From positions 186,001 through 250,000 of the forward strand of contig JAFS01000002.1 in NCBI GenBank assembly GCA_000526255.1: DNA of 64,000 nucleotides, given 5' to 3'. The position numbers and the translations under genes were made by a program. This document shows positions 41,199 to 50,647 of this stretch, in pieces. Below the pieces are notes generated by a model. It ran no database searches and had not been told where the DNA came from. It worked only from the letters and a program-made list of their open reading frames with translations. This DNA comes from Verrucomicrobia bacterium LP2A (GTDB lineage Bacteria; Verrucomicrobiota; Verrucomicrobiia; Methylacidiphilales; Methylacidiphilaceae). Numbering within the stretch: position 1 is the first letter of the stretch; the number at the start of each line of letters is the position of its first letter.

Positions 41199-42059
41199 AT
41201 GTCCGCACTCCGTATCCTCGCTCCGGCTAAGCTGTTTTCTCCCTGGCTCATCGACGCGCTGCGCACCTCAGGCGCCAAGATTTCGGTGGAAGGGTATGCG
41301 AGCGGAGAAGAGAGCCAAAGCCTGCTCTCCTCGAGTGCCTTTGACCTTGCGGCACTACCCGACACGGCGATTTTCCCTCTCCTTCGAGCGGGCCACCTCC
41401 TGCCGCTCGGGGAAGCCCTCCCCTCCCCGCTCCCGGCGGAGCCGCAATTCCTCCACCACTATTTCGACCCGGCCAACCAGTATGCCTGGCCCTTTGCCTT
41501 CACTCTGCTGGCAATCGGCGGTCAGGGAACCCCGGCCGAGGTACCAAGCCACTGGAAAGAGCTGGCGGCGGGGCGAATTCCCTTTCGTCCCCCCCCTTCT
41601 CCCCTCTATTCCCGCTTTCTCTTCGCCGCCCTTGCGCACGGCTTTCCCCCTTCGCCCGGCTCTCTTGCCGCCCAAGGCGGTCCGACCTCTCCACTCGGCC
41701 AAGAGAACGCCCGCATCGCGATCGACTTCGCGCAACGGTTAGAGGCCCGAACGGGAGTTGCCGACCGGATCGTCCACATTCCCTCCGAAGGCTCCTGGAT
41801 CCGGCTCTTTCACTGGAGCATCCCCCGGGGATGCTCCGACGCCAAGGCGGCGGGGGCCGCTCTCCAAACGCTCTATCGCCCGGAAACCCTCGGTCGCTTG
41901 ACCTCGGAAGCCCTGCTTGCGGCCACCGTGCGGGAAGCGCGCCAAGCAGTGCCTGCCGAGCTCCTCCGCAACCCCAACGTCTATCCGCTCGAGTCCCTCC
42001 TCGACCGTTGCGTCTTCGCTCGGGTAGACTGGCTTCCTCCGTCGCCCGCCGCTCCCTGA
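41199..42059 (+). CDS. PotD-like solute-binding-fold protein without signal peptide
   Basis: 286 aa from the ATG at 41199. The pattern FDLAALPDTAIFPLLRAGHLLPL, then HHYFDPANQYAWPFAF, follows spermidine/putrescine-binding PotD proteins (bait residues in a bilobed periplasmic-binding fold). There is no signal peptide or lipobox at this start, and no transporter genes are nearby, so it may not work in polyamine uptake. An in-frame upstream extension to 41037 is arginine-rich and unlikely. It precedes lpxK by 75 nt. Confidence 0.6.
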   Translation: MSALRILAPAKLFSPWLIDALRTSGAKISVEGYASGEESQSLLSSSAFDLAALPDTAIFPLLRAGHLLPLGEALPSPLPAEPQFLHHYFDPANQYAWPFAFTLLAIGGQGTPAEVPSHWKELAAGRIPFRPPPSPLYSRFLFAALAHGFPPSPGSLAAQGGPTSPLGQENARIAIDFAQRLEARTGVADRIVHIPSEGSWIRLFHWSIPRGCSDAKAAGAALQTLYRPETLGRLTSEALLAATVREARQAVPAELLRNPNVYPLESLLDRCVFARVDWLPPSPAAP

Positions 42060-42134
42060 ACCGCGGTTGGCTCCGCGGCGACGAGATCGGACGGGGGAAG
42101 GGCGGAGAAGGAAGGAAAAGGAGATCGGCATCGC

Positions 42135-43385
42135 ATGCCTCGTTGGACGGATCGCTTCGAGCGCTTCGCGGTCGACGTCATTCTGGAGCGCCGAGACGGG
42201 AAGCGGGCAGCGGTCCTCCGCTGGTTTCTTTTCCTGCTGTCGCTCCTTTACAGCCCTCTGGTTCGATTGCGGCTCTGGCTCTACAACCGGAATTTGGCCC
42301 ACTCCCATTCCCTGGGGTGCTTGGTGATCAGCGTAGGCAACCTTACGGTCGGGGGAACGGGGAAGACGCCGGTCGTCGAAAAGCTTGCCCGGGAACTCAC
42401 TCGGGAGGGGCGGCGCGTCGCCATCCTCAGCCGCGGGTACAAAAGCGCGTCGCAACCGATTTGGGCTCGATGGCGGCAAGCTTCCCAGGGAGAAACGCCT
42501 CAGCCCGGGCCGCGCGTCGTTTCCGACGGGCAACGAGTCTTCCTCGGGCCGTTCTTAGCGGGCGACGAACCCTATATGCTCGCCTCCAATCTGCCGGGGG
42601 TCGTGATCCTGACCGGAAAGGATCGCGTCCGTTCCGGCTTGGCCGCGATCCGGCAGTGGGGGGTGGATACGCTTCTTCTCGACGACGGCTTTCAATATCT
42701 TCCTCTGAAAGAACGGCTCGACATCGTCCTAGTCGACCGGGAAACGCCCTTCGGCAATCGCTTCTTGCTGCCGCGCGGCACTCTCCGGGAGCCGATGAGC
42801 CATATTCGCCGCGCGGACATCCTCCTCGTTACGAAGTGCGACGGCTCTCCGCTTGCCGAGCTTAAATCCGAGTTGCGGCGACACAATCGACACGCTCCCA
42901 TCGTCGAATGCGCCCATCTTCCCCGCTATCTCGCTCAGGTGAGCACCGGGGAGAAGCGCGCGCTGCTCTTCCTCCGTGGCCTTCGCGTCGTTGCGCTTTC
43001 GGGAATCGCCCGCCCAGAAAGCTTCGAAAACGGACTCCGAAGGCTCGGCGCGGAAATTGTCTACTCCCGGAGGTTCGCCGACCACCACCGGTTTTCCGAG
43101 CATGAGCTTCTCCGTGTTTTGGAGCGGGCCAAGGCCCGCTCCGCCGCAGCCATCATTACGACGGAAAAGGACGCGGTCCGGCTTCCTTTCCTAAGCACGC
43201 CCCCTCCCGTCCCGATCTATTTCCTCCGCGTGGAGATCGAGTTCTTCCAAGGTGCGGAAGCTCTACGGAGCCGCATTCGCGAGAAGATGCGGCAACGGAC
43301 GCCTTTTGCCATTTCTCCCTCCGACCGGATTTCCTCCCTTTCAGAGGAGCCAGCCACCAACGGAGCTCACCCCGTCGTCCTGTGA
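42135..43385 (+). CDS. lpxK: Tetraacyldisaccharide 4'-kinase
   Basis: 416 aa inner-membrane enzyme that phosphorylates the lipid A precursor at the 4' position. It has the N-terminal membrane helix ([20 protein letters not shown]), the Walker A variant [15 protein letters not shown] (residues about 65-79), [10 protein letters not shown] and [11 protein letters not shown]. The DHHRF-type motif is present as [11 protein letters not shown]. It is longer than the usual 330-350 aa, mainly by a C-terminal tail. Its TGA overlaps the GTG start of waaF. Confidence 0.95.
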   Translation: MPRWTDRFERFAVDVILERRDGKRAAVLRWFLFLLSLLYSPLVRLRLWLYNRNLAHSHSLGCLVISVGNLTVGGTGKTPVVEKLARELTREGRRVAILSRGYKSASQPIWARWRQASQGETPQPGPRVVSDGQRVFLGPFLAGDEPYMLASNLPGVVILTGKDRVRSGLAAIRQWGVDTLLLDDGFQYLPLKERLDIVLVDRETPFGNRFLLPRGTLREPMSHIRRADILLVTKCDGSPLAELKSELRRHNRHAPIVECAHLPRYLAQVSTGEKRALLFLRGLRVVALSGIARPESFENGLRRLGAEIVYSRRFADHHRFSEHELLRVLERAKARSAAAIITTEKDAVRLPFLSTPPPVPIYFLRVEIEFFQGAEALRSRIREKMRQRTPFAISPSDRISSLSEEPATNGAHPVVL

Positions 43386-44371
43386 TTCCCTCCTCCCTCC
43401 TGGTCCGCTCTCCGAATTGGCTCGGGGACGCCGTTTTGAGCCTGCCTGCGGTCGCCAGCCTGAAGGCATGGCTCGGCCCGCGCCCTCTTGCCGTGGCCAC
43501 GCCTCGGAAATTGAGCGCCCTCTGGCATCTCTGCCCGTTCGTCGATCGCGTGATCGAGATCGACCAGCCGAAGAGCGTTTGGCAGACCGCAAGACGGCTG
43601 CGCGAAGGAGGATACGCGACGGCCCTCCTGCTCCCGAACTCTCCGCGGGCGGCTCTCGAGGCGCGGCTCGCCGGCATTCCGACGGTGTGGGGCAGGGCGG
43701 GTTGGCCCCGCTCCGCCCTGTTGAATCGTCCCCGGCTGCGGGGAGACCCCGGAGAGCGCTTCCCCAAGCAGGCCGCAACCTACCTCGCGCTGGCGGAGGA
43801 GATCGGAGCTTCTGGCTCCCTGGCCATCCCTGAGCTGCGCACCCCCTCCACCTGGAGTCAATCTCCGGAACCGGTCATCGCCTTCTGCCCAGGGGCAGAA
43901 TTCGGTTCCGCCAAGCGATGGCCAGCGGAATCCTATGTCGCCTTGGCTCGGCGGCTCATTGAGACCACGGGTTACCCGGTTCGCCTTTACGGAGCGGCCG
44001 GGGACCGCGAAGTCTGTCACCAGATCGCCTCAGCCGTTCCCGCCACCGAAAGCCTCGCCGGCCAGACGACCTTGGAAGAGTTTCTCGCTTCCCTCGCCCG
44101 CTCCCGGCTCGTCGTCTGCAACGATAGCGGAGCCATGCACGTGGCAGCCCTTCTCGGGGTGCCCGCTGTGGCCCTCTTCGGCTCGACCGATCCTCTCCGG
44201 ACGGGTCCTCTGGGAACCTCCACCCGCATCCTTTCCCATCCGGTGCCCTGCGGACCCTGCCTTCGCCGCACCTGCCCCAAGGACTTGGCTTGCCTGCGCC
44301 GAATCGATCCGGAAGCGGTCTTCTCGGCCTGCCGGGAACAATTGGGCCTCTCCACGGCCCTCTCTTCGTGA
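43382..44371 (+). CDS. waaF: Lipopolysaccharide heptosyltransferase II
   Basis: 329 aa GT9 family glycosyltransferase transferring ADP-heptose to the LPS core. Motifs: RSPNWLGDAVLSLPAV at the N-terminus, FCPGAEFGSAKRWP, VCNDSGAMHVAALLG (nucleotide sugar site), FGSTDPLRTGP and a C-terminal PCGPCLRRTCP, all typical of WaaF. It starts at GTG 43382, overlapping lpxK, and its own TGA overlaps the GTG of murJ, so the three are translationally coupled. Confidence 0.93.
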   Translation: MIPSSLLVRSPNWLGDAVLSLPAVASLKAWLGPRPLAVATPRKLSALWHLCPFVDRVIEIDQPKSVWQTARRLREGGYATALLLPNSPRAALEARLAGIPTVWGRAGWPRSALLNRPRLRGDPGERFPKQAATYLALAEEIGASGSLAIPELRTPSTWSQSPEPVIAFCPGAEFGSAKRWPAESYVALARRLIETTGYPVRLYGAAGDREVCHQIASAVPATESLAGQTTLEEFLASLARSRLVVCNDSGAMHVAALLGVPAVALFGSTDPLRTGPLGTSTRILSHPVPCGPCLRRTCPKDLACLRRIDPEAVFSACREQLGLSTALSS

Positions 44372-46089
44372 GCGCTCCAAACGATCCGCAAGCCCCCCCT
44401 CCGCCGTCTCCGGCTCTGCCAGCCTCCCGGCGGGGATCCTCCGAGGGGAACGCCGCCACCCACCGGGCGGCCGGCGTCGTCAGCCTTGCCGTCATGGGTT
44501 CCCGGATCTTCGGCCTTGTCCGCGAGCTTGTCTTCGCCGCTCTTTTCGGAGCGGGCAAGCTGCTCGACGCCTACCTCGCCGCTTTCCAGATCCCCAACCT
44601 TCTTCGCGATCTCTTTGCTGAAGGAGCGCTTTCGACCGCGTTTACGACCGTCTTTGCCAAGACTTGGGAAGAGCAAGGGAAGGCCAGGGCGTTTTCCCTG
44701 GCAAACCATCTGCTCGCAATCCTGCTCCTCTTCCTTTCCGCGGTCTGCCTGGCCGGCATCGTCTTCGCTCCTCTCCTCGTCGAGATGACCAGCTTCGGCT
44801 TCCATGCGATTCCCGGAAAGTTCGAGCTCACGGTGCGGCTCACCCGCGTCCTCTTCCCTTTCATCCTCTTCGTAGCCCTGGCAGCGGTCGCCATGGGGAT
44901 CTTGAACGCCGGCCGGATCTTCGGCTTGCCCGCCTCCGCCTCGACCGCCTTCAACATCGTCTCGGTCGTGCTCGGCGTTCTCTTTGCCTACACCCTGGAA
45001 CCGCAGCGGGATCTCCGCCATCCTTCTTTCGGGGAAGCTGCCGTCTACGGAGTCTGCTTCGGGGTGCTCCTCGGGGGACTGGCCCAGCTGCTGATCCAGG
45101 TCCCGGCATTCCGCTGGATTGGCTACGACTGGCGATGGGATTTCAATCTCAAGGATCCGAAGCTGCGCGACGTCTGGCGCTTGATGGTCCCCAGCATCAT
45201 CGCCGGGGCAGCCGTCCAGGTGAACGTCTTGGTCAACGGCATGTTCGCTTCGGAGATCAATGGGGGGCGTTCCTGGCTCAACTGCGCCTTCCGGCTCATG
45301 CAGTTTCCGATCGGCGTCTTCGGGGTCGCAATCGCCACGGTGACCCTTCCGACTGTCTCGCGTCAGCATGCCCGGGCGGATCTTGACTCCTTTCAGCAGA
45401 CGCTCCGCCACTCCCTTCGACTCGGCCTCTTTTACACGGTTCCCGCCGCTGTCGGCCTGGCCGTCCTCTCCGAGCCGCTGATCCGGCTCATCTACCAGCA
45501 TGGCCGCTTCAGCGGCTGGGATACCCACCAGACGGCTGCCGCACTCCAAGCCTATACGCTCGGGCTGGCGGGCTACGCGGGGATCAAGATTCTGGCCCCC
45601 TGTTTCTACGCCCTTAATTTGCCTGCGATCCCCCTCCGAGTGAGCCTCTTCGGCATCGGCCTCAACCTCTTGCTCAACCTCCTGCTGGTCAAGGTCCTCT
45701 CCTTCGGCCACGTCGGACTGGCTCTCACGACCTCTCTTGTCGCCCTTCTCAATTGCGCTCAGCTCTTCTTCTCCCTCGACCGGCGCGTCTTTCCCGGAGG
45801 GGTCCGAAGCTGGCTTTCTTTCCTCTGGCGGCTTGCGATCGCGTCCGCCGCCTGCGGCATTGCGGCCCGCTGGGCTGCTGAGGCGGGAGGCCAATCGCCT
45901 CTGCCGAAGTTGCCCTTAGGCAGCGCCGTCCTCGTTGTCTCCGCGGTGGCCGCTGGGGCGCTCGCCTTCTTTCTTTGCGCCCGCGCCCTCGGCCTCGAAG
46001 AATGCCGCGAGGCCCTGTCCCTTCTCCACCGGCTCCTTTCTCGACTGCGGAAGCGGCCCGGAGGCCGCTCGCCGGAGGGCGCACGCTAA
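44368..46089 (+). CDS. murJ: Lipid II flippase
   Basis: 573 aa, about 14 membrane segments, MVF family of the MOP superfamily; it moves lipid II across the inner membrane for peptidoglycan synthesis. MGSRIFGLVRELVFAALFGAG with the essential Arg residues lies near the N-terminus, and LRDLFAEGALSTAFTTVFA and LIRLIYQHGRFSGWDT are typical. I start at the GTG at 44368 (GTGA overlap with waaF); the frame is open further upstream but inside waaF. Confidence 0.95.
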   Translation: MSAPNDPQAPPPPSPALPASRRGSSEGNAATHRAAGVVSLAVMGSRIFGLVRELVFAALFGAGKLLDAYLAAFQIPNLLRDLFAEGALSTAFTTVFAKTWEEQGKARAFSLANHLLAILLLFLSAVCLAGIVFAPLLVEMTSFGFHAIPGKFELTVRLTRVLFPFILFVALAAVAMGILNAGRIFGLPASASTAFNIVSVVLGVLFAYTLEPQRDLRHPSFGEAAVYGVCFGVLLGGLAQLLIQVPAFRWIGYDWRWDFNLKDPKLRDVWRLMVPSIIAGAAVQVNVLVNGMFASEINGGRSWLNCAFRLMQFPIGVFGVAIATVTLPTVSRQHARADLDSFQQTLRHSLRLGLFYTVPAAVGLAVLSEPLIRLIYQHGRFSGWDTHQTAAALQAYTLGLAGYAGIKILAPCFYALNLPAIPLRVSLFGIGLNLLLNLLLVKVLSFGHVGLALTTSLVALLNCAQLFFSLDRRVFPGGVRSWLSFLWRLAIASAACGIAARWAAEAGGQSPLPKLPLGSAVLVVSAVAAGALAFFLCARALGLEECREALSLLHRLLSRLRKRPGGRSPEGAR

Positions 46090-46128
46090 TCGCTTGTCCC
46101 AGGCCCCGCTCTTCGTAAAGATTCTGTC

Positions 46129-46971
46129 GTGTCCCGACTTGTGGAGATCCCCCTGACCGCCGGTGGGCCCAAGCTCCTGATCGGCCTCATTCACCTCAAG
46201 CCGCTGCCGGGGGCTCCTCGATACGATGGGCGGTTCGAATCCGTGCTGGAGAGCGCTCTGGCCGACGTCGACGCCTGGCAAGCGGGCGGGGCGAGTGCGC
46301 TCTGCATTGAGAACTACGGCGATGTGCCGTTCTGGAAATCCGCCGTGCCACCGGAGACGGTCGCCTCCATGGCCGCCGTCGGGACCGAAATTCGCCGGGT
46401 GACACGGCTCCCTCTCGGCTTCAACGTGCTCCGCAACGATCCGCGAGCCGCTCTCGCCCTCTGCATCGCTTGCGGAGGAAGCTTTCTGCGGGTCAATGTC
46501 CTGGGCCACACGCTCGTCACCGACCAGGGAATGCTCGAAGGAGAGGCGGCTCCCCTCCTCCGCGACCGCTCCCGTTTCGGCGGCGCAATCCGGATTCTCG
46601 CCGACCTTCGCGTCAAGCATGCCGCACCCTTGGCCCCCCGCCCGCTCGAGGAGGAAGCTGTGGATCTGGTCGAACGATCGCTGGCCGATGCGGTCATCCT
46701 CACGGGACCGCGAACCGGGAGCGAGGCTTCGGTTGCGGAGGTCGAACGGATCCGAGGCGTTCTGCCCGATACCCCGATTCTGGTGGGAAGCGGAATCACC
46801 GAGGACAACCTGCCGCGCTACCTTGCTGCAAGCGACGGGGTCCTGGTCGGAAGCTCCGTCAAGGAGCGGGGGATCGAATCTCCCGTCGACAGGAAGAAAG
46901 TGCAAAGGCTTTCGCGCCTTTTCTGCGGCGGCCCCTCAGCCCGTCCGTCTGCACCCCCCCGACCCGAATGA
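46129..46971 (+). CDS. BtpA/SgcQ family protein
   Basis: 280 aa TIM-barrel-like protein: LIGLIHLKPLPGAPRY, GGASALCIENYGDVPFW, GFNVLRNDPRAALALC, FLRVNVLGHTLVTDQGMLEG and ILVGSGITEDNLPRYL are diagnostic of BtpA, named for photosystem I biogenesis in cyanobacteria, while SgcQ members are putative sugar-related proteins. The real activity is not known here. The GTG start at 46129 places the conserved block at the N-terminus. Its end overlaps the next start by 4 nt. Confidence 0.88.
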   Translation: MSRLVEIPLTAGGPKLLIGLIHLKPLPGAPRYDGRFESVLESALADVDAWQAGGASALCIENYGDVPFWKSAVPPETVASMAAVGTEIRRVTRLPLGFNVLRNDPRAALALCIACGGSFLRVNVLGHTLVTDQGMLEGEAAPLLRDRSRFGGAIRILADLRVKHAAPLAPRPLEEEAVDLVERSLADAVILTGPRTGSEASVAEVERIRGVLPDTPILVGSGITEDNLPRYLAASDGVLVGSSVKERGIESPVDRKKVQRLSRLFCGGPSARPSAPPRPE

Positions 46972-47783
46972 GAGTCCGTTGGCTCTTTCCGCAGGCGAAC
47001 GGGCTTCGCTGGCTCGCCGGGACGGCGCTGCTGCTCGTGATCGCCGCCGGAAGCTTCTGGCTCTGGAGGTCCTTTCTCCTCTGGCCGTTTCACCTCGAGC
47101 AGCGCATCATCGTCCTCGCCGCCACCGCAGATTCCTGGCAAGGCCAGCTTTCCTGCTGGAAGCGGGTTCTTCCAGGCGGCCGATGGCGACGGGAGGGAGA
47201 GCCGATTTCGGCACTCCTGGGCCGCAACGGAGTCGCTTGGGGCATCGGCCTTCATCCGCCGCAACCCGGGCTTCAGAAGGAGGAGGGGGACGGCCGCACC
47301 CCGGCGGGCCGATTCCGGATCGGGCTTGTCCTGGGCACCGCTCCGTCCCTTCCTCCCGGGACCAAGTGGCCGCTCTACCACCGAAAATCGGAGCGGGACG
47401 CCTGGATCGAGAATCCCGAGCTCCCCCACTACAATCATCTCTTCACCATTCCCGCCGAGGAAGAGATGCCCGAGTGGTTCGAGGCAGAGCGGCTGCGACT
47501 CGAGGACCCGGTCCTCGAGTGGATGGTCTCCATCGAGCACAACTACCCCGAAAGCCGCCCAGGGGCGGGGAGCGCGATCTTCCTCCATGGGCGATACGGA
47601 GCGCAGGCACCGACCGCCGGATGCGTGGCGCTCAGGAAAAGGGATCTGTTGGATCTGCTGCGTTGGCTCGATCCTCGCGGCCGACCCGAGTTGGTAGTCC
47701 TGACCCGGGAGAATTATCTACGCCTCTGGTCATCCTGGGCGCTGCCCCGCCCCGAAACGATCGGAGTCGGGGAGATCCGCTGA
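46968..47783 (+). CDS. L,D-transpeptidase (YkuD family), membrane-anchored
   Basis: 271 aa from the ATG at 46968. An N-terminal membrane helix (LAGTALLLVIAAGSFWLW) anchors it, with the catalytic domain in the periplasm. The active site is IFLHGRYGAQAPTAGCVAL, with the conserved His and the Cys nucleophile of the YkuD fold; GDGRTPAGRFRIG is the usual upstream strand. Such enzymes crosslink peptidoglycan or attach proteins to it, in line with murJ nearby. It converges on nuoH with 12 nt between stops. Confidence 0.88.
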   Translation: MRVRWLFPQANGLRWLAGTALLLVIAAGSFWLWRSFLLWPFHLEQRIIVLAATADSWQGQLSCWKRVLPGGRWRREGEPISALLGRNGVAWGIGLHPPQPGLQKEEGDGRTPAGRFRIGLVLGTAPSLPPGTKWPLYHRKSERDAWIENPELPHYNHLFTIPAEEEMPEWFEAERLRLEDPVLEWMVSIEHNYPESRPGAGSAIFLHGRYGAQAPTAGCVALRKRDLLDLLRWLDPRGRPELVVLTRENYLRLWSSWALPRPETIGVGEIR

Positions 47784-47795
47784 TTCTGTCGAGCG

Positions 47796-48926
47796 TCAGA
47801 TCGCCCCGCCGAAGATGGCCATCAGGATGGCAACCACCACGATGTTCGCCATGGAGATGGGCAGGAGGATCTTCCAGCCGAGCGTCATCACCTGGTCGTA
47901 GCGAAATCGGGGAAGGGTCCAGCGGATCCACATGAAGAAAAAGACGAGCATGCAGACCTTGGCCAGGAAGACAAGCGCCTGAAGCAGGAAGGTTCCGAGA
48001 GAGGAGGCCGTTCCCAGCCAACCGAAGGGAAGGCTCCAGCCCCCAAGGAAGAGCGTGACGAAAAGCCCGCTGGCGGAGATGAGCGCCGCATATTCGCCCA
48101 GGAAGAACATGCCAAATCGCATGCCTCCGTATTCGGTGTTGAAGCCTCCGACAAGCTCCTGCTCGCTCTCCGGAAGATCGAAGGGAGCCCGGTTGGTCTC
48201 CGCAAAGAGCGTCACGAGGAAGATCAAGGAAGAGAGCAGGAGGGAGGGCCAGAAGAGCAGGAAATGCCAATCCATCTGCTTCCCCACGAAGGGCAGGAGA
48301 AACCAGCCGCGCTCGATTTGAAAGTTGACGATCTTGGGAAGGCTCAACGCCCCGGAGAGCAGGAAGATGGGAATGGCGGAGAACCCGAGCGCGACTTCAT
48401 AGGAGATCATCTGGGCGCTCGACCGGATGCCTCCGAGGAACGCGTACTTCGAGTTAGACGACCAGCCGGCGAGGACGATTCCATAGACCGCCAGCGAGGT
48501 GATCGCGAAGAGGAGGAGCGCTCCGATTCCCACGTTGGCGATCACCCCGGGCTGAGGAATCTCGACGGAGAGCCCGGGAACACGAATCGGATCGACTCCG
48601 GCGAACGGAATCACGCAAATGCTCAGGAGAGCCGGGAGAAACGAGAGAATGGGAGCCAAGTTGTAGTAAAAGCCGCGCACATGCCCAGGAACGAACTGTT
48701 CCTTGAGCATCAGCTTGAAGGCGTCGGCAAGCGGCTGTCCGAGCCCTCCCAAGCGCGCCTTCAGGAAGGGAAGGCCGACGCGGTTCGGCCCGATCCGGTC
48801 CTGCATGGCCGCACTCACCTTCCTTTCCGCCAGGACGGCGTAGGCGACGAGGCCCAAGAGAACCGCGACGACCAGAAGAATCTTGATGAGCGTGCTGACG
48901 AGAAAAACGGTGAGTGGAGTGACCAT
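47796..48926 (-). CDS. nuoH: NADH-quinone oxidoreductase subunit H
   Basis: 376 aa, about 8-9 membrane segments, the quinone-site heel of complex I. AERKVSAAMQDRIGPNRVGL, PDPxR-like ADAFKLMLKEQFVPG, ETNRAPFDLPESEQELVGGFNTEYGGM and WTLPRFRYDQVM are hallmarks. I use the ATG at 48926, 10 nt after the nuoG stop. It is the last gene of the run; nuoI and the membrane subunits do not follow. Confidence 0.96.
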   Translation of the reverse strand: MVTPLTVFLVSTLIKILLVVAVLLGLVAYAVLAERKVSAAMQDRIGPNRVGLPFLKARLGGLGQPLADAFKLMLKEQFVPGHVRGFYYNLAPILSFLPALLSICVIPFAGVDPIRVPGLSVEIPQPGVIANVGIGALLLFAITSLAVYGIVLAGWSSNSKYAFLGGIRSSAQMISYEVALGFSAIPIFLLSGALSLPKIVNFQIERGWFLLPFVGKQMDWHFLLFWPSLLLSSLIFLVTLFAETNRAPFDLPESEQELVGGFNTEYGGMRFGMFFLGEYAALISASGLFVTLFLGGWSLPFGWLGTASSLGTFLLQALVFLAKVCMLVFFFMWIRWTLPRFRYDQVMTLGWKILLPISMANIVVVAILMAIFGGAI

Positions 48927-48936
48927 GTCGAATTTC

Positions 48937-50622
48937 CTAGCGTACTTCCACGGGAAGCGGCTGCCCTTGATCCCCAAGGCCAGCCCAGGTCAGACCATGG
49001 AAGGCGGGAATCGTCGCCGCCATCTTCGGAAAAACCTCCGGGCCGCTTTGGCCCGGTTCCTCTCCGCCCAAGGCAAGGAGGAGCCCTCGCAGAATCCAGA
49101 CATCTTCCCTGGAGCGGCCTGGTGCGGGAATCGCGCGCTCGAGTCGCTGGACACGGTCAGCCCGGTTCACCATCGACCCGCTCTTCTCCGCGAACGACGC
49201 CCCCGGAAGAACCCAGTGGGCCCTTTCGTAGGTTTGGTCGATGAGAATCCCTTGCCAGACGAGGACGGAGAGGCTGCCCAACAGCTCTCCCGGTAGGCCG
49301 GCAGCGACCGCATCCTCGTGAAGGCAGAAGAGACCGCTCAGCTGTCCTTCCTCGATGCGTTGCCGCAGAACCGAAAGCTTCTCCCCGTCGGCCCCGATTC
49401 CCAAGATCCTGGCACCCCGGCTGTTTGGATTGAGGTCATCGCTTCGGAGCAGCCCATCGGCCTGCCCTTTTCGGGGAACGACCTCGGTGAGGATCGCAGA
49501 CTCTCCCGCTAGGAGATCCCGCAGGCTTCTGACCAGAAAGAGCTCCTCATTCGTCAGGCGAGCGGAAACCAGGAAGGCGAGGGAGGAGGGCTCGAGCTTG
49601 CGCAAGGCCTCGGCCACCTGACCCAAGAGGAGAGACCATTCTCCCGGAAACAATCCGTTCTCCTCTCGTCTCGCGGGTTCGAGGACCCGGTGCTTGCTAT
49701 GAATGGGATGAAATCCGAGCCGCCCCTGATCGCACATCCAATGGGAGTTGACCGCCTCGTTGACACGAGGGGTCAGGCGATGGACAGTTCCCTCCCGGCT
49801 TCCGATCGTCACGTTGCAGCCGGTCGCGCAGTCGACGCAGATGCTCTTGGTCTCCTTGAGAAACCAGACACGCATCCGGAACCGGAAGTCTTTCGTCGTG
49901 AGAGCCCCGACCGGGCAGATATCCGCCGTGTTGAGCGAATAGTCGCTCGTGAAACGCTTCTCCGGGTGAATCGCAATCCGGTTGTACCCCCCGCGCTCGG
50001 TGATGCCCAGGCAGTCATCGCCCGCGAGCTCCCGAGCAAAGCGGATGCACCGCGTGCAGAGGATGCACCGTTCGTCATCGAGAAGAATGCGGGGTCCGAT
50101 ATCGACCCGCTTCGGCTTCCGGACCTTGTCCTCCACGAACCGGCTCCGGCCCTTCCCGTAATCGAAGGCAAACTCTTGGAGCTTGCACTCTCCGGCTTGG
50201 TCGCAGATCGGGCAGTCCAACGGGTGGTTGGCCAGCAGGAACTCCATGACCCCTTTCTGGCACGACTCGACCAGGGTGGAGGTCGTGCGGATCCCGAGGC
50301 CCGGGAAGGCGGTCGTCGCGCAGGCGATCTGCGGACGAGGCATCCACTGGAGCTCCGGGTGCCCGTCGCCATCCAGGATCGGCTTCCGGTCAGGGCCGAG
50401 CCTGGGCATGCCCATCTCGAAGAGGCACATCCGACAGTTGCCCGAAATGGAGAGCTTGGGATGGTAGCAGTAATGAGGAATCTGCTTGCCAAATCGGTGA
50501 GCCACCTCGATCACGTTCAAGCCCGCAGGGACTTCCACCCACTCTCCATCCAGATGGACGTGCACCAGTCGGGCGTCGCCCGGCGGCAAATCATGGTCGA
50601 ACGGATTCTTAATCAAGGCCAT
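48937..50622 (-). CDS. nuoG: NADH-quinone oxidoreductase subunit G
   Basis: 561 aa. The N-terminal 2Fe-2S site is CYHPKLSISGNCRMCLFEM, the His-containing 4Fe-4S site is in NHPLDCPICDQAGECKLQ, and the next 4Fe-4S site in CILCTRCIRFARELAG. An additional CVDCATGCNV motif follows. The molybdopterin-like domain is short, as in many non-enteric bacteria. It passes electrons from NuoEF to the quinone arm. Confidence 0.95.
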   Translation of the reverse strand: MALIKNPFDHDLPPGDARLVHVHLDGEWVEVPAGLNVIEVAHRFGKQIPHYCYHPKLSISGNCRMCLFEMGMPRLGPDRKPILDGDGHPELQWMPRPQIACATTAFPGLGIRTTSTLVESCQKGVMEFLLANHPLDCPICDQAGECKLQEFAFDYGKGRSRFVEDKVRKPKRVDIGPRILLDDERCILCTRCIRFARELAGDDCLGITERGGYNRIAIHPEKRFTSDYSLNTADICPVGALTTKDFRFRMRVWFLKETKSICVDCATGCNVTIGSREGTVHRLTPRVNEAVNSHWMCDQGRLGFHPIHSKHRVLEPARREENGLFPGEWSLLLGQVAEALRKLEPSSLAFLVSARLTNEELFLVRSLRDLLAGESAILTEVVPRKGQADGLLRSDDLNPNSRGARILGIGADGEKLSVLRQRIEEGQLSGLFCLHEDAVAAGLPGELLGSLSVLVWQGILIDQTYERAHWVLPGASFAEKSGSMVNRADRVQRLERAIPAPGRSREDVWILRGLLLALGGEEPGQSGPEVFPKMAATIPAFHGLTWAGLGDQGQPLPVEVR

Positions 50623-50647
50623 GGGGTATTCTCGCTAGAACGCTGAC

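Noticed and set aside
44017-45894. 625-codon minus-strand frame opposite murJ
   Set aside because: Highly charged, low-complexity translation; murJ on the other strand is certain.
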